This document shows positions 17,713-26,557 of a stretch of 64,000 bases of DNA, piece after piece. Source of the DNA: Candidatus Intricatilinea gracilis (GTDB lineage Bacteria; Pseudomonadota; Gammaproteobacteria; Burkholderiales; Burkholderiaceae_C); assembly GCA_016702605.1 (NCBI GenBank), contig JADJDQ010000023.1, positions 1 through 64,000 on the forward strand, read 5' to 3'. Made by a program: the position numbers and the translations under genes. The number at the start of each line of letters is the position of its first letter. Positions within the stretch are counted from its first letter, which is position 1. The notes below the pieces were generated by a model, which was not told the origin of the DNA, ran no database searches, and saw only the letters and a list, made by a program, of their open reading frames with translations.

Positions 17713-19458
17713 ATGCCAGTCACAAAGACACGTTCGCCGCTCATCGATCAGCCCGGTCGCACCGACACGCCGGCCCTGGCCCCCCAGGGTACGGCCTTGT
17801 CCGGCTTCCTGCCGCGCTGGACCTGGCGGGTGCTGCGCCCGTTTCTGGGTGACCAGGGCCGACCTGTCGGCGCAGCCAAGGCACCGCAGGCACCGTGGGT
17901 AGGTGACCCGGCCGCCGCCATGCCCTTGTTGCGCCCCACAGGGCTCGCCGCCAGGTCCGGGCGCACAACCGTTGCACCGTCCGGCGCCGCCCTGGGCTGG
18001 CCTGTCGAGGTGCCGACACTCACCAGGGTGGCAACGTCTGCATCTGCATCGAGTTGTGCATCGGCATCGGCGTTGGATTCGGCAGGCTCGCGGTCGACGT
18101 CGCCTGCGACTGCGACTGCGACTGCGACTGCGGTGCAGGCCGACGCCACCACCGCACACACCGGCGTGATCCGTCGGGTGGTGATCGTCGGCAACGGTGT
18201 GGCGGGTGTCACTGCGGCCGAGCAGGTGCGCCGGCATCACCCGAGCTGCCGCATCGATCTGGTCAGCAGTGACCGCGAGCCAGCCTACAACCGCAAGGCT
18301 GTTGCCTCGCTGCTGACGCGTCGTTTCGGCATGCAGGGCCTGAACCTCAAGTCCGACGCCTGGTATGCCGAGCATCACATCCACTGCAGGCTCGACCAAC
18401 GGGTCACGGCCCTGGACACCAAGCGGCAGATCGTCACCTTGGCGGGTGGCGATAGCCTGGGCTACGACCGCCTGATCATCGCCACCGGCGCGCAGGCTGC
18501 CGTGCCGCAGATCGATGGTTTCGCCGCAGGAGGCTGTTTCGTGCTGCGCCAGGCCGACGACGCCCTGGCGATCCGTGCCCATCTGCAGCGCCACGAGGTG
18601 CATCGCGTCACCGTGGTGGGTGCGGGCCTGCTCGGTCTGGAAGTGGCTTCGGCCCTGCGCGACCTCGACCTGCATGTCACGGTGCTGAGTGAAACCGAGC
18701 GAGTGCTCGAGGGCCATATCGACGCCACCGCCAGTGAGATGGTGTGTGAACACCTGCGCGCCATGAAGATCAAGCTGTTGACCCATGCCCGCATGAGCAG
18801 GGTGCAGCGCAACATGCGTGGTTGTGTGCGCCGCCTCCAGCTGGCCGATGGCCGCCGGATCGGCTGTGAACTGGTGGTGGCCTGTGTCGGCACACAGGCC
18901 GATCTGGCGCTGGCGCAACTCGGTGGGCTGGCAACGGGCGGCAGCGGCATCCTCGTCGATGCCCAGATGCGCAGCAGTGTGCCCAACATCTACGCAGCAG
19001 GTGACGTGGCCGAGTTCGAAGGCCAGGCGCCCGGCCGCTGGGGCGTGGCGACCGACCAGGCCCGGGTTGCCGCGTTGAGTGCGCTGGGGCTGCCGGCCAC
19101 CTATGTGGCCAACGCACCACTCACCGCACTGAAGGTGCCCGGCATCGTGGTGCGTTGTGCCGGTCAGGCCGAGGCCCGGGGTGACCACCAGCGCGAGCTG
19201 GTGCTGCCGCCGGCCTTGCCCGATCATGACGATGTGGCCGCTGCGGGTGCACCCGCCGGTTATGCCAAGCTGGTGATCGAGGGCCGCCGGGTCGTCGGCG
19301 CCGTGTTCGTGGGTGACGATCGACATGCCGACAAGCTGCTGCGGGCCGCCAGCCGGCGCGCCGAACTGGCCAGCGTGCGTGATGTGCTGGCCAGGCGTGG
19401 CAAGGTGGCGGCGGCGTCGCTGCTGCCGCTGGCCGACGAGGTGCGCCGGGCAGCGTGA
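17713..19458 (+). CDS. FAD/NAD(P)-dependent oxidoreductase with low-complexity N-terminal extension
   Basis: 581 residues. Residues ~155-520 form a pyridine-nucleotide-disulfide oxidoreductase fold like the N-terminal part of assimilatory nitrite reductase NirB or rubredoxin reductases: FAD Rossmann motif VVIVGNGVAGVTAAE (~156-170), NAD motif VVGAGLLGLEVA (~301-312) and FAD-contact motif NIYAAGDVAEF (~425-435). No CxxC redox disulfide, BFD-type iron-sulfur or sirohaem domain is present, so an electron-transfer role with a separate partner is likely. The first ~150 residues are Ala/Thr/Ser/Pro-rich without a domain; translation could instead start near residue 151 (GTG at about 18163-18171). 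No strong ribosome site precedes 17713. It is convergent with the S9 peptidase gene. Confidence 0.8.
   Translation: MPVTKTRSPLIDQPGRTDTPALAPQGTALSGFLPRWTWRVLRPFLGDQGRPVGAAKAPQAPWVGDPAAAMPLLRPTGLAARSGRTTVAPSGAALGWPVEVPTLTRVATSASASSCASASALDSAGSRSTSPATATATATAVQADATTAHTGVIRRVVIVGNGVAGVTAAEQVRRHHPSCRIDLVSSDREPAYNRKAVASLLTRRFGMQGLNLKSDAWYAEHHIHCRLDQRVTALDTKRQIVTLAGGDSLGYDRLIIATGAQAAVPQIDGFAAGGCFVLRQADDALAIRAHLQRHEVHRVTVVGAGLLGLEVASALRDLDLHVTVLSETERVLEGHIDATASEMVCEHLRAMKIKLLTHARMSRVQRNMRGCVRRLQLADGRRIGCELVVACVGTQADLALAQLGGLATGGSGILVDAQMRSSVPNIYAAGDVAEFEGQAPGRWGVATDQARVAALSALGLPATYVANAPLTALKVPGIVVRCAGQAEARGDHQRELVLPPALPDHDDVAAAGAPAGYAKLVIEGRRVVGAVFVGDDRHADKLLRAASRRAELASVRDVLARRGKVAAASLLPLADEVRRAA
18105..18131. 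repeat. Hexanucleotide repeat (TGCGAC)n in oxidoreductase gene
   Basis: Four perfect TGCGAC units plus a partial one encode an Ala-Thr run immediately before the catalytic domain. It marks the disordered N-terminal extension as slippage-prone. Confidence 0.75.
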
Positions 19459-19473
19459 GCGGCGTCGTGGATG

Positions 19474-21552
19474 TCAGGCCCGGCCGGTGCCGCGGTGCGC
19501 CGCCAGCCAGGCGATGAACTCCTCGTACCAGAGCTTGCTGTTGCGCGGCTTGAGCACCCAGTGGTTCTCGTCGGGGAACCACAGCAGCCGGGCCTCGATG
19601 CCGCGCGCCTTGAGCGTGTTGTAGTAGGCCAGGCCCTGGGCGTCGGGCACGCGGTAGTCCTGCGCGCCGTGCACCACCAGGGTGGGGGTGTTCATGTTGC
19701 CGGCAAAGGCATGCGGGCTCTGGCGCAGCACCTGGGGCATGTCGTCCCAGTAGAAGGCGCCGATCTCGCGGGCGTGTGCCGTGTAGGCGTCGTCGGCAAA
19801 CATGCCGACCCAGTCGAAACAGCCGGCGTGGCACACGTAGGCGCGGTACCGCGGTGGCTGACCGGGCGGTGCGTTCACGTGGCCGTTCATCCAGGCCACC
19901 ATGTAGCCGCCGTAGCTGCCGCCGCCGGCAAAGATCTGCATCGGGTCGACCCAGGGCTGGGCCAGCAGCCAGTCGGTGCCGGCCTCGATGTCCTGCAGTT
20001 CGAGCTCGCCCCAGCGGTGCGTGATGGCGTCGAGAAACGCGTAGCCGAAGCCGCTCGAACCGTGGTAATTGACACAGGCCACCACGTACCCCTGCGCGGC
20101 AAAGACCTGCTGGTTCCAGCGGTAGTGCCAGTTGTCGCCGAACACCGAATGCGGCCCGCCGTGGATGAGGTGCAGCACCGGCAGGTGTTTGTCTCCGGGG
20201 TTGTCGGGGTCGATGCCGGGCGGAAAGGTCAGGCGCATCTGCACCGGGTCGCCCTGTGCGCCGGTCACATGCACGACCCGGCTGGCGCCGAGCTGGCACG
20301 GGCCGAGGATGGCGTCGTTGCAGCGTTCCAGGCGCCGCGGCGCCTGGCCCGGCAGCAGCACATAGGCGCGCGCCGGGTGATCGGCGCTGTCGGCCACCAC
20401 CACGGCGGTGCCGGCGCGTTTGTCGTAGCCGCTGACCCAGCCGCTGGCGCCGGCCGCCGGGTGGACGGCTTCGGCGCGGCGGTCCGCCAGGTCGAATCGC
20501 CACAGACGCCGGCAACCGCGGTCCTCGGCGCAGGCCAGCAGGGCCTCGCCATCGTTTTCCCATTCGATGGGGGCTTCCACGTGGTGGTCCCAGGCCGCAC
20601 TCACCACCTCCCAGCTGGGCGCCTCGCCGCGCCAGCCACGTTGCCACACGGCCAGTTGCGCCGGCATGGTGTCCTTGCGGCCACGTTCGGCGGCAAGAAG
20701 GGCGATACGTTCGCCGTCCGGGCTGTAACGCGGCGACTGGCAATCGAAGGCGCTGTCGGCGCCCTGGGCGTCGATCAATGTGGTGACGTGGCCGGTGGCT
20801 AGTTCCATCTCGGCTAGCGACAGGTAGTGGTCGATGCGTTTGTCGGGCGCCGTGTCGTGCACGAAGCAGATGCGCCTGCCGTCGGGCGAGATGTCGAAAG
20901 CCTGGGCGTCGGGTTCACAACGCGTCAGTTCCAGCGCAGTGCCCTCGAACAGGTCGCGCCATTTGCCGGTGGCGGTGTCGAGCACACACAGGTGCACGAC
21001 GCGGCCCTGCGGCAGGTTGCGATCCCAGAAGCGGTAAAGCGCCTCGGACGTGGCGTAGCCGGTTTCCTTGCGTTCCTTGAACGCCTTCATGCGCCGGGCC
21101 TGCGCCTTGTTGCCCTGCTCGTCGGGCCACACCCAGCTGAGAAAGGCGATGCGCTTGCCGTCGGGAAACCACTTGAACGCCTCGATGCCGGTGGCCACGG
21201 TGGCGGCGCGGCGCGCTTCACCGCCGTCGGGGGCGATCAGGTAGAGCTGCGGATCGTCGTCCTTCTGGCCCTGCTGTTCGCGACGGGCGACGAAGGCGAT
21301 GCGGTCGCCGCGCGGGCTCCAGGCCGGCTGGGCGTCCTTGTCGCCGCAGGCCGTCAGGTGGCGCGGCTCGCCGCCCAGCGTGGACAGCAGCAGCAGAGAA
21401 CTGCGCGAGCGGTTCTCTTCCATCGAGTAGTCGGTGATCGGCAGCACCGCCTGCGCGCCGTCCGGGCTCAGGCTGGGCATGCCCAGGCGTTCGAGCTGCC
21501 AGAGCGTGTCGACGGTGAAAGGCTTGGCGCCGCGATCAGTGGTGTTGGGCAT
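19474..21552 (-). CDS. S9 family prolyl oligopeptidase / acylaminoacyl peptidase
   Basis: 692 residues, no signal peptide, so probably cytoplasmic. The N-terminal two thirds is a WD40/TolB-like beta-propeller with repeated SPDG/SPRGDRI motifs. The C-terminal alpha/beta-hydrolase carries HGGP (oxyanion region), nucleophile S546 in GGGSYGGYM, acid D632 in HGAQDYRVPD and base H664 in PDENHWV. Members cleave short peptides, often releasing acylated or Pro-containing N-termini. It is the last gene of a minus-strand run moxR - membrane protein - GNAT - S9, 66 bases after the GNAT gene. Confidence 0.93.
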   Translation of the reverse strand: MPNTTDRGAKPFTVDTLWQLERLGMPSLSPDGAQAVLPITDYSMEENRSRSSLLLLSTLGGEPRHLTACGDKDAQPAWSPRGDRIAFVARREQQGQKDDDPQLYLIAPDGGEARRAATVATGIEAFKWFPDGKRIAFLSWVWPDEQGNKAQARRMKAFKERKETGYATSEALYRFWDRNLPQGRVVHLCVLDTATGKWRDLFEGTALELTRCEPDAQAFDISPDGRRICFVHDTAPDKRIDHYLSLAEMELATGHVTTLIDAQGADSAFDCQSPRYSPDGERIALLAAERGRKDTMPAQLAVWQRGWRGEAPSWEVVSAAWDHHVEAPIEWENDGEALLACAEDRGCRRLWRFDLADRRAEAVHPAAGASGWVSGYDKRAGTAVVVADSADHPARAYVLLPGQAPRRLERCNDAILGPCQLGASRVVHVTGAQGDPVQMRLTFPPGIDPDNPGDKHLPVLHLIHGGPHSVFGDNWHYRWNQQVFAAQGYVVACVNYHGSSGFGYAFLDAITHRWGELELQDIEAGTDWLLAQPWVDPMQIFAGGGSYGGYMVAWMNGHVNAPPGQPPRYRAYVCHAGCFDWVGMFADDAYTAHAREIGAFYWDDMPQVLRQSPHAFAGNMNTPTLVVHGAQDYRVPDAQGLAYYNTLKARGIEARLLWFPDENHWVLKPRNSKLWYEEFIAWLAAHRGTGRA

Positions 21553-21618
21553 GGGTGTTGCGCCGAGGCGGATCAGAAGGTCGGGGCGACCACCACACGC
21601 AACGCACGGTGGACAGGT

Positions 21619-22209
21619 TCAGCGCGGGCGTTCGAGCTGCCAGTCGAGGTGCGACCGCACGGCGGGCCACTCGGGCGCAGTGATGCTGTAGACGCAGGTG
21701 TCGCGCAGGCTGCCGTCGGCGGCGCGTTGATGGTGGCGCAGGATGCCGTCGAGTTGTGCGCCCAGGCGTTCGATGGCGCGGCGGCTCTGTGTGTTGAGGC
21801 GGTGGGTGCGCAACTCGACCGCGATGCAGCCCAGCACGTCGAAGGCATGCGCCAGCAACATGCGTTTGGCCTCGGTGTTGAGTGATGTACGTTGGACACG
21901 ACTGGCGTACCAGGTCGACCCGATCTCGACGCGGCGGTGCACTGCATCGATGTTCATGTAGGTCGTCATGCCCACTACCTTGCCGGCGGCGTCGAACACG
22001 GTGAAGGGCAGCATCGAGCCGGCGGCCTGCAGTGCCAGGCGGCGCTCGATCTCCTTGACCATGCCCTCGGGCGACGGGACGCTGGTGTACCAGAGTTGCC
22101 AGAGGTCGCCGTCGCGTGCGGCATCACACAAGGTGTCGGCATGCACCAGCGCCAGCGGCTCCAGCCGCATGTGGCGGCCGCTGAGGGTCAGGGGCGCGGG
22201 CCAGTTCAT
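21619..22209 (-). CDS. GNAT acetyltransferase (RimJ/RimL-like)
   Basis: 196 residues beginning MNWPAPLTLSGRHMRLEPL, the usual start of RimJ/RimL-type GNAT proteins. The acetyl-CoA-binding region (GMTTYMNIDAVHRRVEIGST, then SLNTEAKRMLLAHAFDVLG) and the late strand (VELRTHRLNTQSRRAIERLG) fit this group, which acetylates protein N-termini or small amines. Substrate unknown. It starts three bases after the stop of the small membrane protein gene. Confidence 0.87.
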   Translation of the reverse strand: MNWPAPLTLSGRHMRLEPLALVHADTLCDAARDGDLWQLWYTSVPSPEGMVKEIERRLALQAAGSMLPFTVFDAAGKVVGMTTYMNIDAVHRRVEIGSTWYASRVQRTSLNTEAKRMLLAHAFDVLGCIAVELRTHRLNTQSRRAIERLGAQLDGILRHHQRAADGSLRDTCVYSITAPEWPAVRSHLDWQLERPR

Positions 22210-22212
22210 GCG

Positions 22213-22446
22213 TCAGGTCTTGGTGGGCGGGTTGCGGCGCAGCAGCTTGCGCGCCAGGGTCTTGCCCAGCCCGGCGCCCAGGCCGACGAGCAAGATGCCG
22301 ATCATCGAGGCGGTGCCCCAGCCCTGCTCGGTCATGAAGTCGGCGCCGACCAGGCGGGCGAGCAGGCCGCCGGCCAGACCGCCGGCGACGAAGCCCAGCG
22401 CGTCGACCAGTCCTTCGGCCAGGGCGTTCTTGAGTTGTGCGTCCAT
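22213..22446 (-). CDS. Small glycine-zipper-like membrane protein
   Basis: 77 residues with two hydrophobic segments (ALGFVAGGLAGGLLARLV and TASMIGILLVGLGAGLG) rich in Gly-x3-Gly spacing and a basic C-terminus (ARKLLRRNPPTKT). Probably an inner-membrane hairpin with its termini in the cytoplasm. Function unknown. It lies 45 bases after moxR and three bases before the GNAT gene. Confidence 0.7.
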   Translation of the reverse strand: MDAQLKNALAEGLVDALGFVAGGLAGGLLARLVGADFMTEQGWGTASMIGILLVGLGAGLGKTLARKLLRRNPPTKT

Positions 22447-22491
22447 CGTGTGTCGGCTGTTTGCTGCTGCTGGTCTGCTGTCTGCGTTGCT

Positions 22492-23346
22492 TCAGCGGTT
22501 GTTGCGCTGCATGAAGACGAGCTTCTCGAACAGCGTCAGGTCCTGCTCGTTCTTGAGCAGGGCACCCACCAGCGGCGGCACCACCACCTTGTCGTCCTTG
22601 CTGTGCAGCGCCTCGGGCGGGATCTCCTCGGCCAGCAGCAGCTTGAGCCAGTCGAGCAGTTCGCTGGTGCTGGGCTTCTTCTTCAGGCCCGGCAGGTTGC
22701 GGATGTCGTAGAAGCTCTTCATGGCCGCAGCCAGCAGCTCCTTGCGCAGGCCGGGGAAGTGCACGTCGACGATGCTCTGCATCGTGGGCGCGTCGGGGAA
22801 CTTGATGTAGTGGAAGAAGCAGCGGCGCAAAAACGCGTCCGGCAGCTCCTTCTCGTTGTTGCTGGTGATGAAGACCAGCGGGCGATGCCTGGCCTTGACC
22901 AGCTCGCGCGTTTCGTAGACGTAGAACTCCATGCGGTCGAGTTCACGCAGCAGGTCGTTCGGGAACTCGATGTCGGCCTTGTCGATCTCGTCGATCAGCA
23001 GCGCCACCGGCTGTTCGGCCGTGAAGGCCTGCCACAACGTGCCCTTGACGATGTAGTTGCGGATGTCGCGCACCTTGTCGGCGCTGACCGGGTCATTGAG
23101 CTGGCTGTCGCGCAGGCGGCTCACGGCGTCGTATTCGTACAGGCCCTGCTGGGCCTTGGTCGTGCTCTTGATGTGCCACTGCATCAGCGGCAGGTTCAGC
23201 GCGGTGGCCACTTCCTCTGCCAGCATGGTCTTGCCGGTGCCCGGCTCACCCTTGACCAGCAGCGGGCGCTTGAGCGCAATGGCGGCGTTGACCGCCAGCA
23301 TCAGGTCTTGCGTGGCAACGTAGGTGTCTGAGCCGGTGAACTTCAT
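22492..23346 (-). CDS. MoxR-family AAA+ ATPase
   Basis: 284 residues from the ATG at 23346. Walker A is KGEPGTGKT (32-40), Walker B is ALLIDEIDKAD (about 112-122) and sensor-1 is VFITSNNEK; the RRCFFHYIKFPD box and the C-terminal lid are typical of the MoxR/CbbQ/NorQ group. These hexameric ATPases act with VWA proteins to remodel or metallate client enzymes. The VWA partner type (CoxE-like) is encoded at 16277-17446. It heads a four-gene minus-strand run and is divergent from the lone ATPase gene at 23603. Confidence 0.92.
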   Translation of the reverse strand: MKFTGSDTYVATQDLMLAVNAAIALKRPLLVKGEPGTGKTMLAEEVATALNLPLMQWHIKSTTKAQQGLYEYDAVSRLRDSQLNDPVSADKVRDIRNYIVKGTLWQAFTAEQPVALLIDEIDKADIEFPNDLLRELDRMEFYVYETRELVKARHRPLVFITSNNEKELPDAFLRRCFFHYIKFPDAPTMQSIVDVHFPGLRKELLAAAMKSFYDIRNLPGLKKKPSTSELLDWLKLLLAEEIPPEALHSKDDKVVVPPLVGALLKNEQDLTLFEKLVFMQRNNR

Positions 23347-23537
23347 GCGGGGTCTCGGGCAAGGCGCCGTGTCTGACGGCTGGTGTGGGGCGCAATGTGG
23401 CGCTGGGGTGGGGCCGGATCGCATCCGAGGTGTGAGACCGGCGAGGGCACAGGGCCGGGGCGGTCGAAATCCAGTATACGAGGCGCCTCGATGACCAGTC
23501 TGTCGCGGCAAGCTCAGGGCTTGCCTGGTTCACGAGG

Positions 23538-23602
23538 CGTTTTATCTCGCATTATCTGGTGATGGATAAAATATCCTCCAACTGGATAGGCACTGATAAA
23601 CC
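23538..23602 (+). promoter_or_regulatory. AT-rich regulatory region with TTATC/GATAA inverted repeats
   Basis: A short AT-rich island in GC-rich DNA. ATTATC (23551-23556) and GATAAAAT (23565-23572) are inverted around eight bases; TTTATC (23541-23546) also pairs with GATAAA. TAAAAT at 23567-23572 could be a -10 box. It likely holds promoter and operator of the ATPase gene starting at 23603. Confidence 0.4.
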
Positions 23603-24829
23603 ATGCAGCACTTCGACCGCAGCGCCCTGGCGCAAGACATCGTCAAGGCCTTGCAGGGCCGCACGGTGTTCAGTGACGCACCCAACGGCCTGTTCCTGGC
23701 CGCACCGCGCCGCACCGGCAAGTCGACCTTTCTGCAGGCCGACCTGCAGCCTGCGCTCGAGGCGCAGGGTGTGGTGGTGGTGTACGTCGACCTCTGGGCC
23801 GACCAGGCGCGTGACCCCGGCCTGCTGATCGCCGACGCCGTCGGCCGCGCGCTGACGGCCCGGCTGGGCCCGGTGGCCAAGGCGGCGCGGGCGACCGGGC
23901 TGGACAGCATCAGCATCGCCGGCCTGAAGATAGACACCAGCAAGATCGGCCGCATCGACGGCGCCACCCTGGTCGAGGCCCTGCGCGCGCTGCACGACAC
24001 CGCGCAGGCTCCTGTTGCGCTGATCGTCGACGAGGCGCAGCAGGCCCTGGTCAGCGAGGCCGGCGAGTCGGCCATGGCCGCGCTCAAATCGGCGCGTGAC
24101 CAGCTCAACCGCCCCGGCCAGGTGAACCTGATGCTGGTGATGTCGGGCTCGGACCAGGACAAGCTCACCCGCCTGGTCACCACCAACGGCGCGCCGTTCT
24201 ACGGCTCGCAGGTGCAGCGCATGCCGCCGCTCGGGCCCGAGTTCATCGCCCATCTGCTGGCGCTGATCGAGGCGCAGCGTCCCGAGCTGAAGCCGGTCGA
24301 CCTGGCGCTGCTGCAGCGCGCCTTCGAGGCCTTCGGGCATCGGCCGCAGTTCTTCATGGATGCGCTGGGCCGCGCACTCAGCCCGTTCACCGACCTCGCC
24401 GACCACGGCGGACGTTTCGAGCTGGCCGTGCTGCAGGCCGCGGCCGAACGCCAGCGCGACGACGAAGCTCAACTCGCCAGCGATTACCAGGCGCTGCGCC
24501 CTGTCGAGCAGGCCTTGTTGTGGCGCCTGCTCGAACAGGGCGAAAGGTTCAGGCCCTACGACGCCGCAGCGTTGCGCTTCTACCGCGACAAGACGGGGCT
24601 GCCCGTTACGCCCGCCCAGGCGCAGAAGGCGCTCGAAGCACTGCGCCAGCGCAACCCCGCCGTGGTGTGGAAGTCGGCCCGCGGTGACTACGCCGTGCAC
24701 GACGTGGCCATGCACCGCTGGTATCAGCAGCAATCGGCCGCAGGGCGCTGGCCGCCGCCTGGCGCCGAACCGGCCGATGCCGGCGTTGCCGCCGGCTCTT
24801 CGCCCGGTGCGGTGGATGCCACCCGGTAG
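23603..24829 (+). CDS. Orphan P-loop ATPase (archaeal-ATPase/STAND-like)
   Basis: 408 residues. Walker A APRRTGKST (34-42), Walker B VALIVDEAQQA (138-148, acidic pair D143-E144) and a following VMSGSDQDK sensor region fit the archaeal-type/Orc-like ATPases that bind a nucleotide and couple it to a C-terminal winged-helix region (~290-390). Role unknown; relatives occur as single ATP-binding proteins or as parts of defence and toxin modules, but no partner gene is adjacent. The ATG at 23603 lacks a clear ribosome site. The AT-rich upstream DNA contrasts with the GC-rich gene. Confidence 0.75.
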   Translation: MQHFDRSALAQDIVKALQGRTVFSDAPNGLFLAAPRRTGKSTFLQADLQPALEAQGVVVVYVDLWADQARDPGLLIADAVGRALTARLGPVAKAARATGLDSISIAGLKIDTSKIGRIDGATLVEALRALHDTAQAPVALIVDEAQQALVSEAGESAMAALKSARDQLNRPGQVNLMLVMSGSDQDKLTRLVTTNGAPFYGSQVQRMPPLGPEFIAHLLALIEAQRPELKPVDLALLQRAFEAFGHRPQFFMDALGRALSPFTDLADHGGRFELAVLQAAAERQRDDEAQLASDYQALRPVEQALLWRLLEQGERFRPYDAAALRFYRDKTGLPVTPAQAQKALEALRQRNPAVVWKSARGDYAVHDVAMHRWYQQQSAAGRWPPPGAEPADAGVAAGSSPGAVDATR

Positions 24830-24937
24830 CACTGCGTGTGACGTCCTGGCGACGATGCGCCGGGCGAGACAGCGCCGTTGCGAGCTGCCCGAGTCCGAGT
24901 GCGAGTCGAGGCGCCCGGCAGCCGCGGCTACGCCTGG

Positions 24938-26497
24938 TCAGGCGATGCGAAACACGTTCACCAGCGATTTCAGGTCGGCCGCCTGATTGCTCAGGCTCGT
25001 GGCTGCCGCAGCACTTTGCTCCACCAGTGCGGCGTTTTGTTGTGTGCCCTGGTCGAGTGCACTGACGGCCTGGTTCACCTGGCTGATGCCGCCGGTCTGT
25101 TCTGCGGTCGACGCGTTGATGTCGCCGATCAGCTCGGCCACCTTGCTCACCTGGGCGACGATTTCCGCCATGGTCTGGCCGGCTTCGCCGACCAGCCGTG
25201 TGCCGCTGTCGACCTTGCCAGCCGAGTCGTCGATCAGCTGCTTGATCTCCTTGGCGGCCTGCGCGCTGCGTTGCGCCAGCGTGCGCACTTCGGCCGCGAC
25301 TACCGCGAAGCCGCGGCCTTGTTCGCCCGCACGGGCCGCTTCGACCGCGGCGTTGAGCGCCAGGATGTTGGTCTGGAAGGCGATGCCGTCGATCACGCCG
25401 ATGATGTCGACGATCTTGCGGCTGCTGGCACTGATGTCGTGCATGGTCGCGACGACACGCCCGACGACCTCGCCGCCGCGGTTGGCCACGCTGGTGGCCG
25501 AATGGGCCAGCTCGTTGGCCTGGCTGGCGTTGCCGGCGTTGTGCTGCACGGCCTGAGTCATCTGGTGCATCGACGCCGCGGTCTGCTGCAGTGCCGCGGC
25601 CTGTTGTTCGGTGCGGTTCGACAGATCGGTGTTGCCGCTGGCGATCTCCTGGCTGGCCAGGGCAATGTTGTCGGCGGCGCCGCGCACCTGGCCGATCAGC
25701 TTGACCAGATTGCCCTGCATGTCGCCCAGTGCCGCAAGCACCTGCCCTGCAGCGTCGGACGAGCCACTGGCCACTTGCCCGGTGAGATTGCCATCGGCCA
25801 CCGTGCGGGCGACCTGGGCTGCCTGGGTCAGGGCCAGCACGATGCGGCGCTGCACCACGAAGGCGATGGCCAGCGCCGCCAGCAGCGCGGCTGCCGTGCA
25901 CGCCAGCACCACCATGTGCTGTGTTTCTCCCCTGGCCTTGGCCGCCTGGGTCGTGGCCGTCACCAGTGCCTGTTCTGCCCGGGCATAGTCGCCCAGGGCC
26001 TTGTCGCCGTCGGCATACGCCGCGTCGAGCGTGAAGACGAAACTCGCCGCGGTCGCCAGGCCGGCGCCCTTGAGATCGATCGTTTCCTTGGCCGTCTTGC
26101 TGTAGATCGAGAACTGTCTGGCCAGGCTGTCGAGGGCCTTGGATTGCTCGGTGGTCAGGTCCGGCGTGGCACGGGCCGCGGCAAGCTGACGATCGAAACT
26201 GGTCAGCGCGGCGAGGATGTTCTTGTCCAGTTCGGCGATGCGTTCGGCCTTCTGTCCGATCGCCTCCCACGACAAGGTCTGCATCATCAGGCGCTGCAGG
26301 TCCTTCAACCCGCTGTCGAGCTGCTGCGCCTGTACCAGGCGCGGCAGGCTGACCTCGCTCACCCGTGTCAGCGCCTGGGTGAGGGACTGCGTCACCCAGC
26401 CGCCCGACAGCGCCAATGCGACCAGGCAGGCCAGCGCGAAAGCCGGAGCTAGCGATATCTTGACGCCCAGCGAGGCGTCGTCGAAGTAGCGTTTCAT
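24938..26497 (-). CDS. Methyl-accepting chemotaxis protein
   Basis: 519 residues. First membrane segment ~14-36 (LAPAFALACLVALALSGGWV), a periplasmic four-helix-type ligand domain (~37-190) rich in Gln/Asp/Lys, second membrane segment ~192-213, HAMP (~215-265) and a coiled-coil signalling domain with the conserved hairpin tip (GIAFQTNILALNAAVEAARA). Binds CheW/CheA at the tip and adapts by methylation. It lies 60 bases downstream of the single-Cache protein gene, probably in the same transcript. Ligand unknown. Confidence 0.93.
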   Translation of the reverse strand: MKRYFDDASLGVKISLAPAFALACLVALALSGGWVTQSLTQALTRVSEVSLPRLVQAQQLDSGLKDLQRLMMQTLSWEAIGQKAERIAELDKNILAALTSFDRQLAAARATPDLTTEQSKALDSLARQFSIYSKTAKETIDLKGAGLATAASFVFTLDAAYADGDKALGDYARAEQALVTATTQAAKARGETQHMVVLACTAAALLAALAIAFVVQRRIVLALTQAAQVARTVADGNLTGQVASGSSDAAGQVLAALGDMQGNLVKLIGQVRGAADNIALASQEIASGNTDLSNRTEQQAAALQQTAASMHQMTQAVQHNAGNASQANELAHSATSVANRGGEVVGRVVATMHDISASSRKIVDIIGVIDGIAFQTNILALNAAVEAARAGEQGRGFAVVAAEVRTLAQRSAQAAKEIKQLIDDSAGKVDSGTRLVGEAGQTMAEIVAQVSKVAELIGDINASTAEQTGGISQVNQAVSALDQGTQQNAALVEQSAAAATSLSNQAADLKSLVNVFRIA

Positions 26498-26557
26498 GGG
26501 GGCTCCCCTTCGGTACCCGGAGTCCGGCCTGGCGGCTGGACAAGGGCCGGGCGTGGA

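Noticed and set aside
14240..17902. 1220-codon plus-strand open frame opposite tamA and the VWA gene
   Set aside because: Its codon pattern mirrors the minus-strand genes, and tamA and the VWA protein have clear family motifs. GC-rich DNA leaves such frames open by chance.
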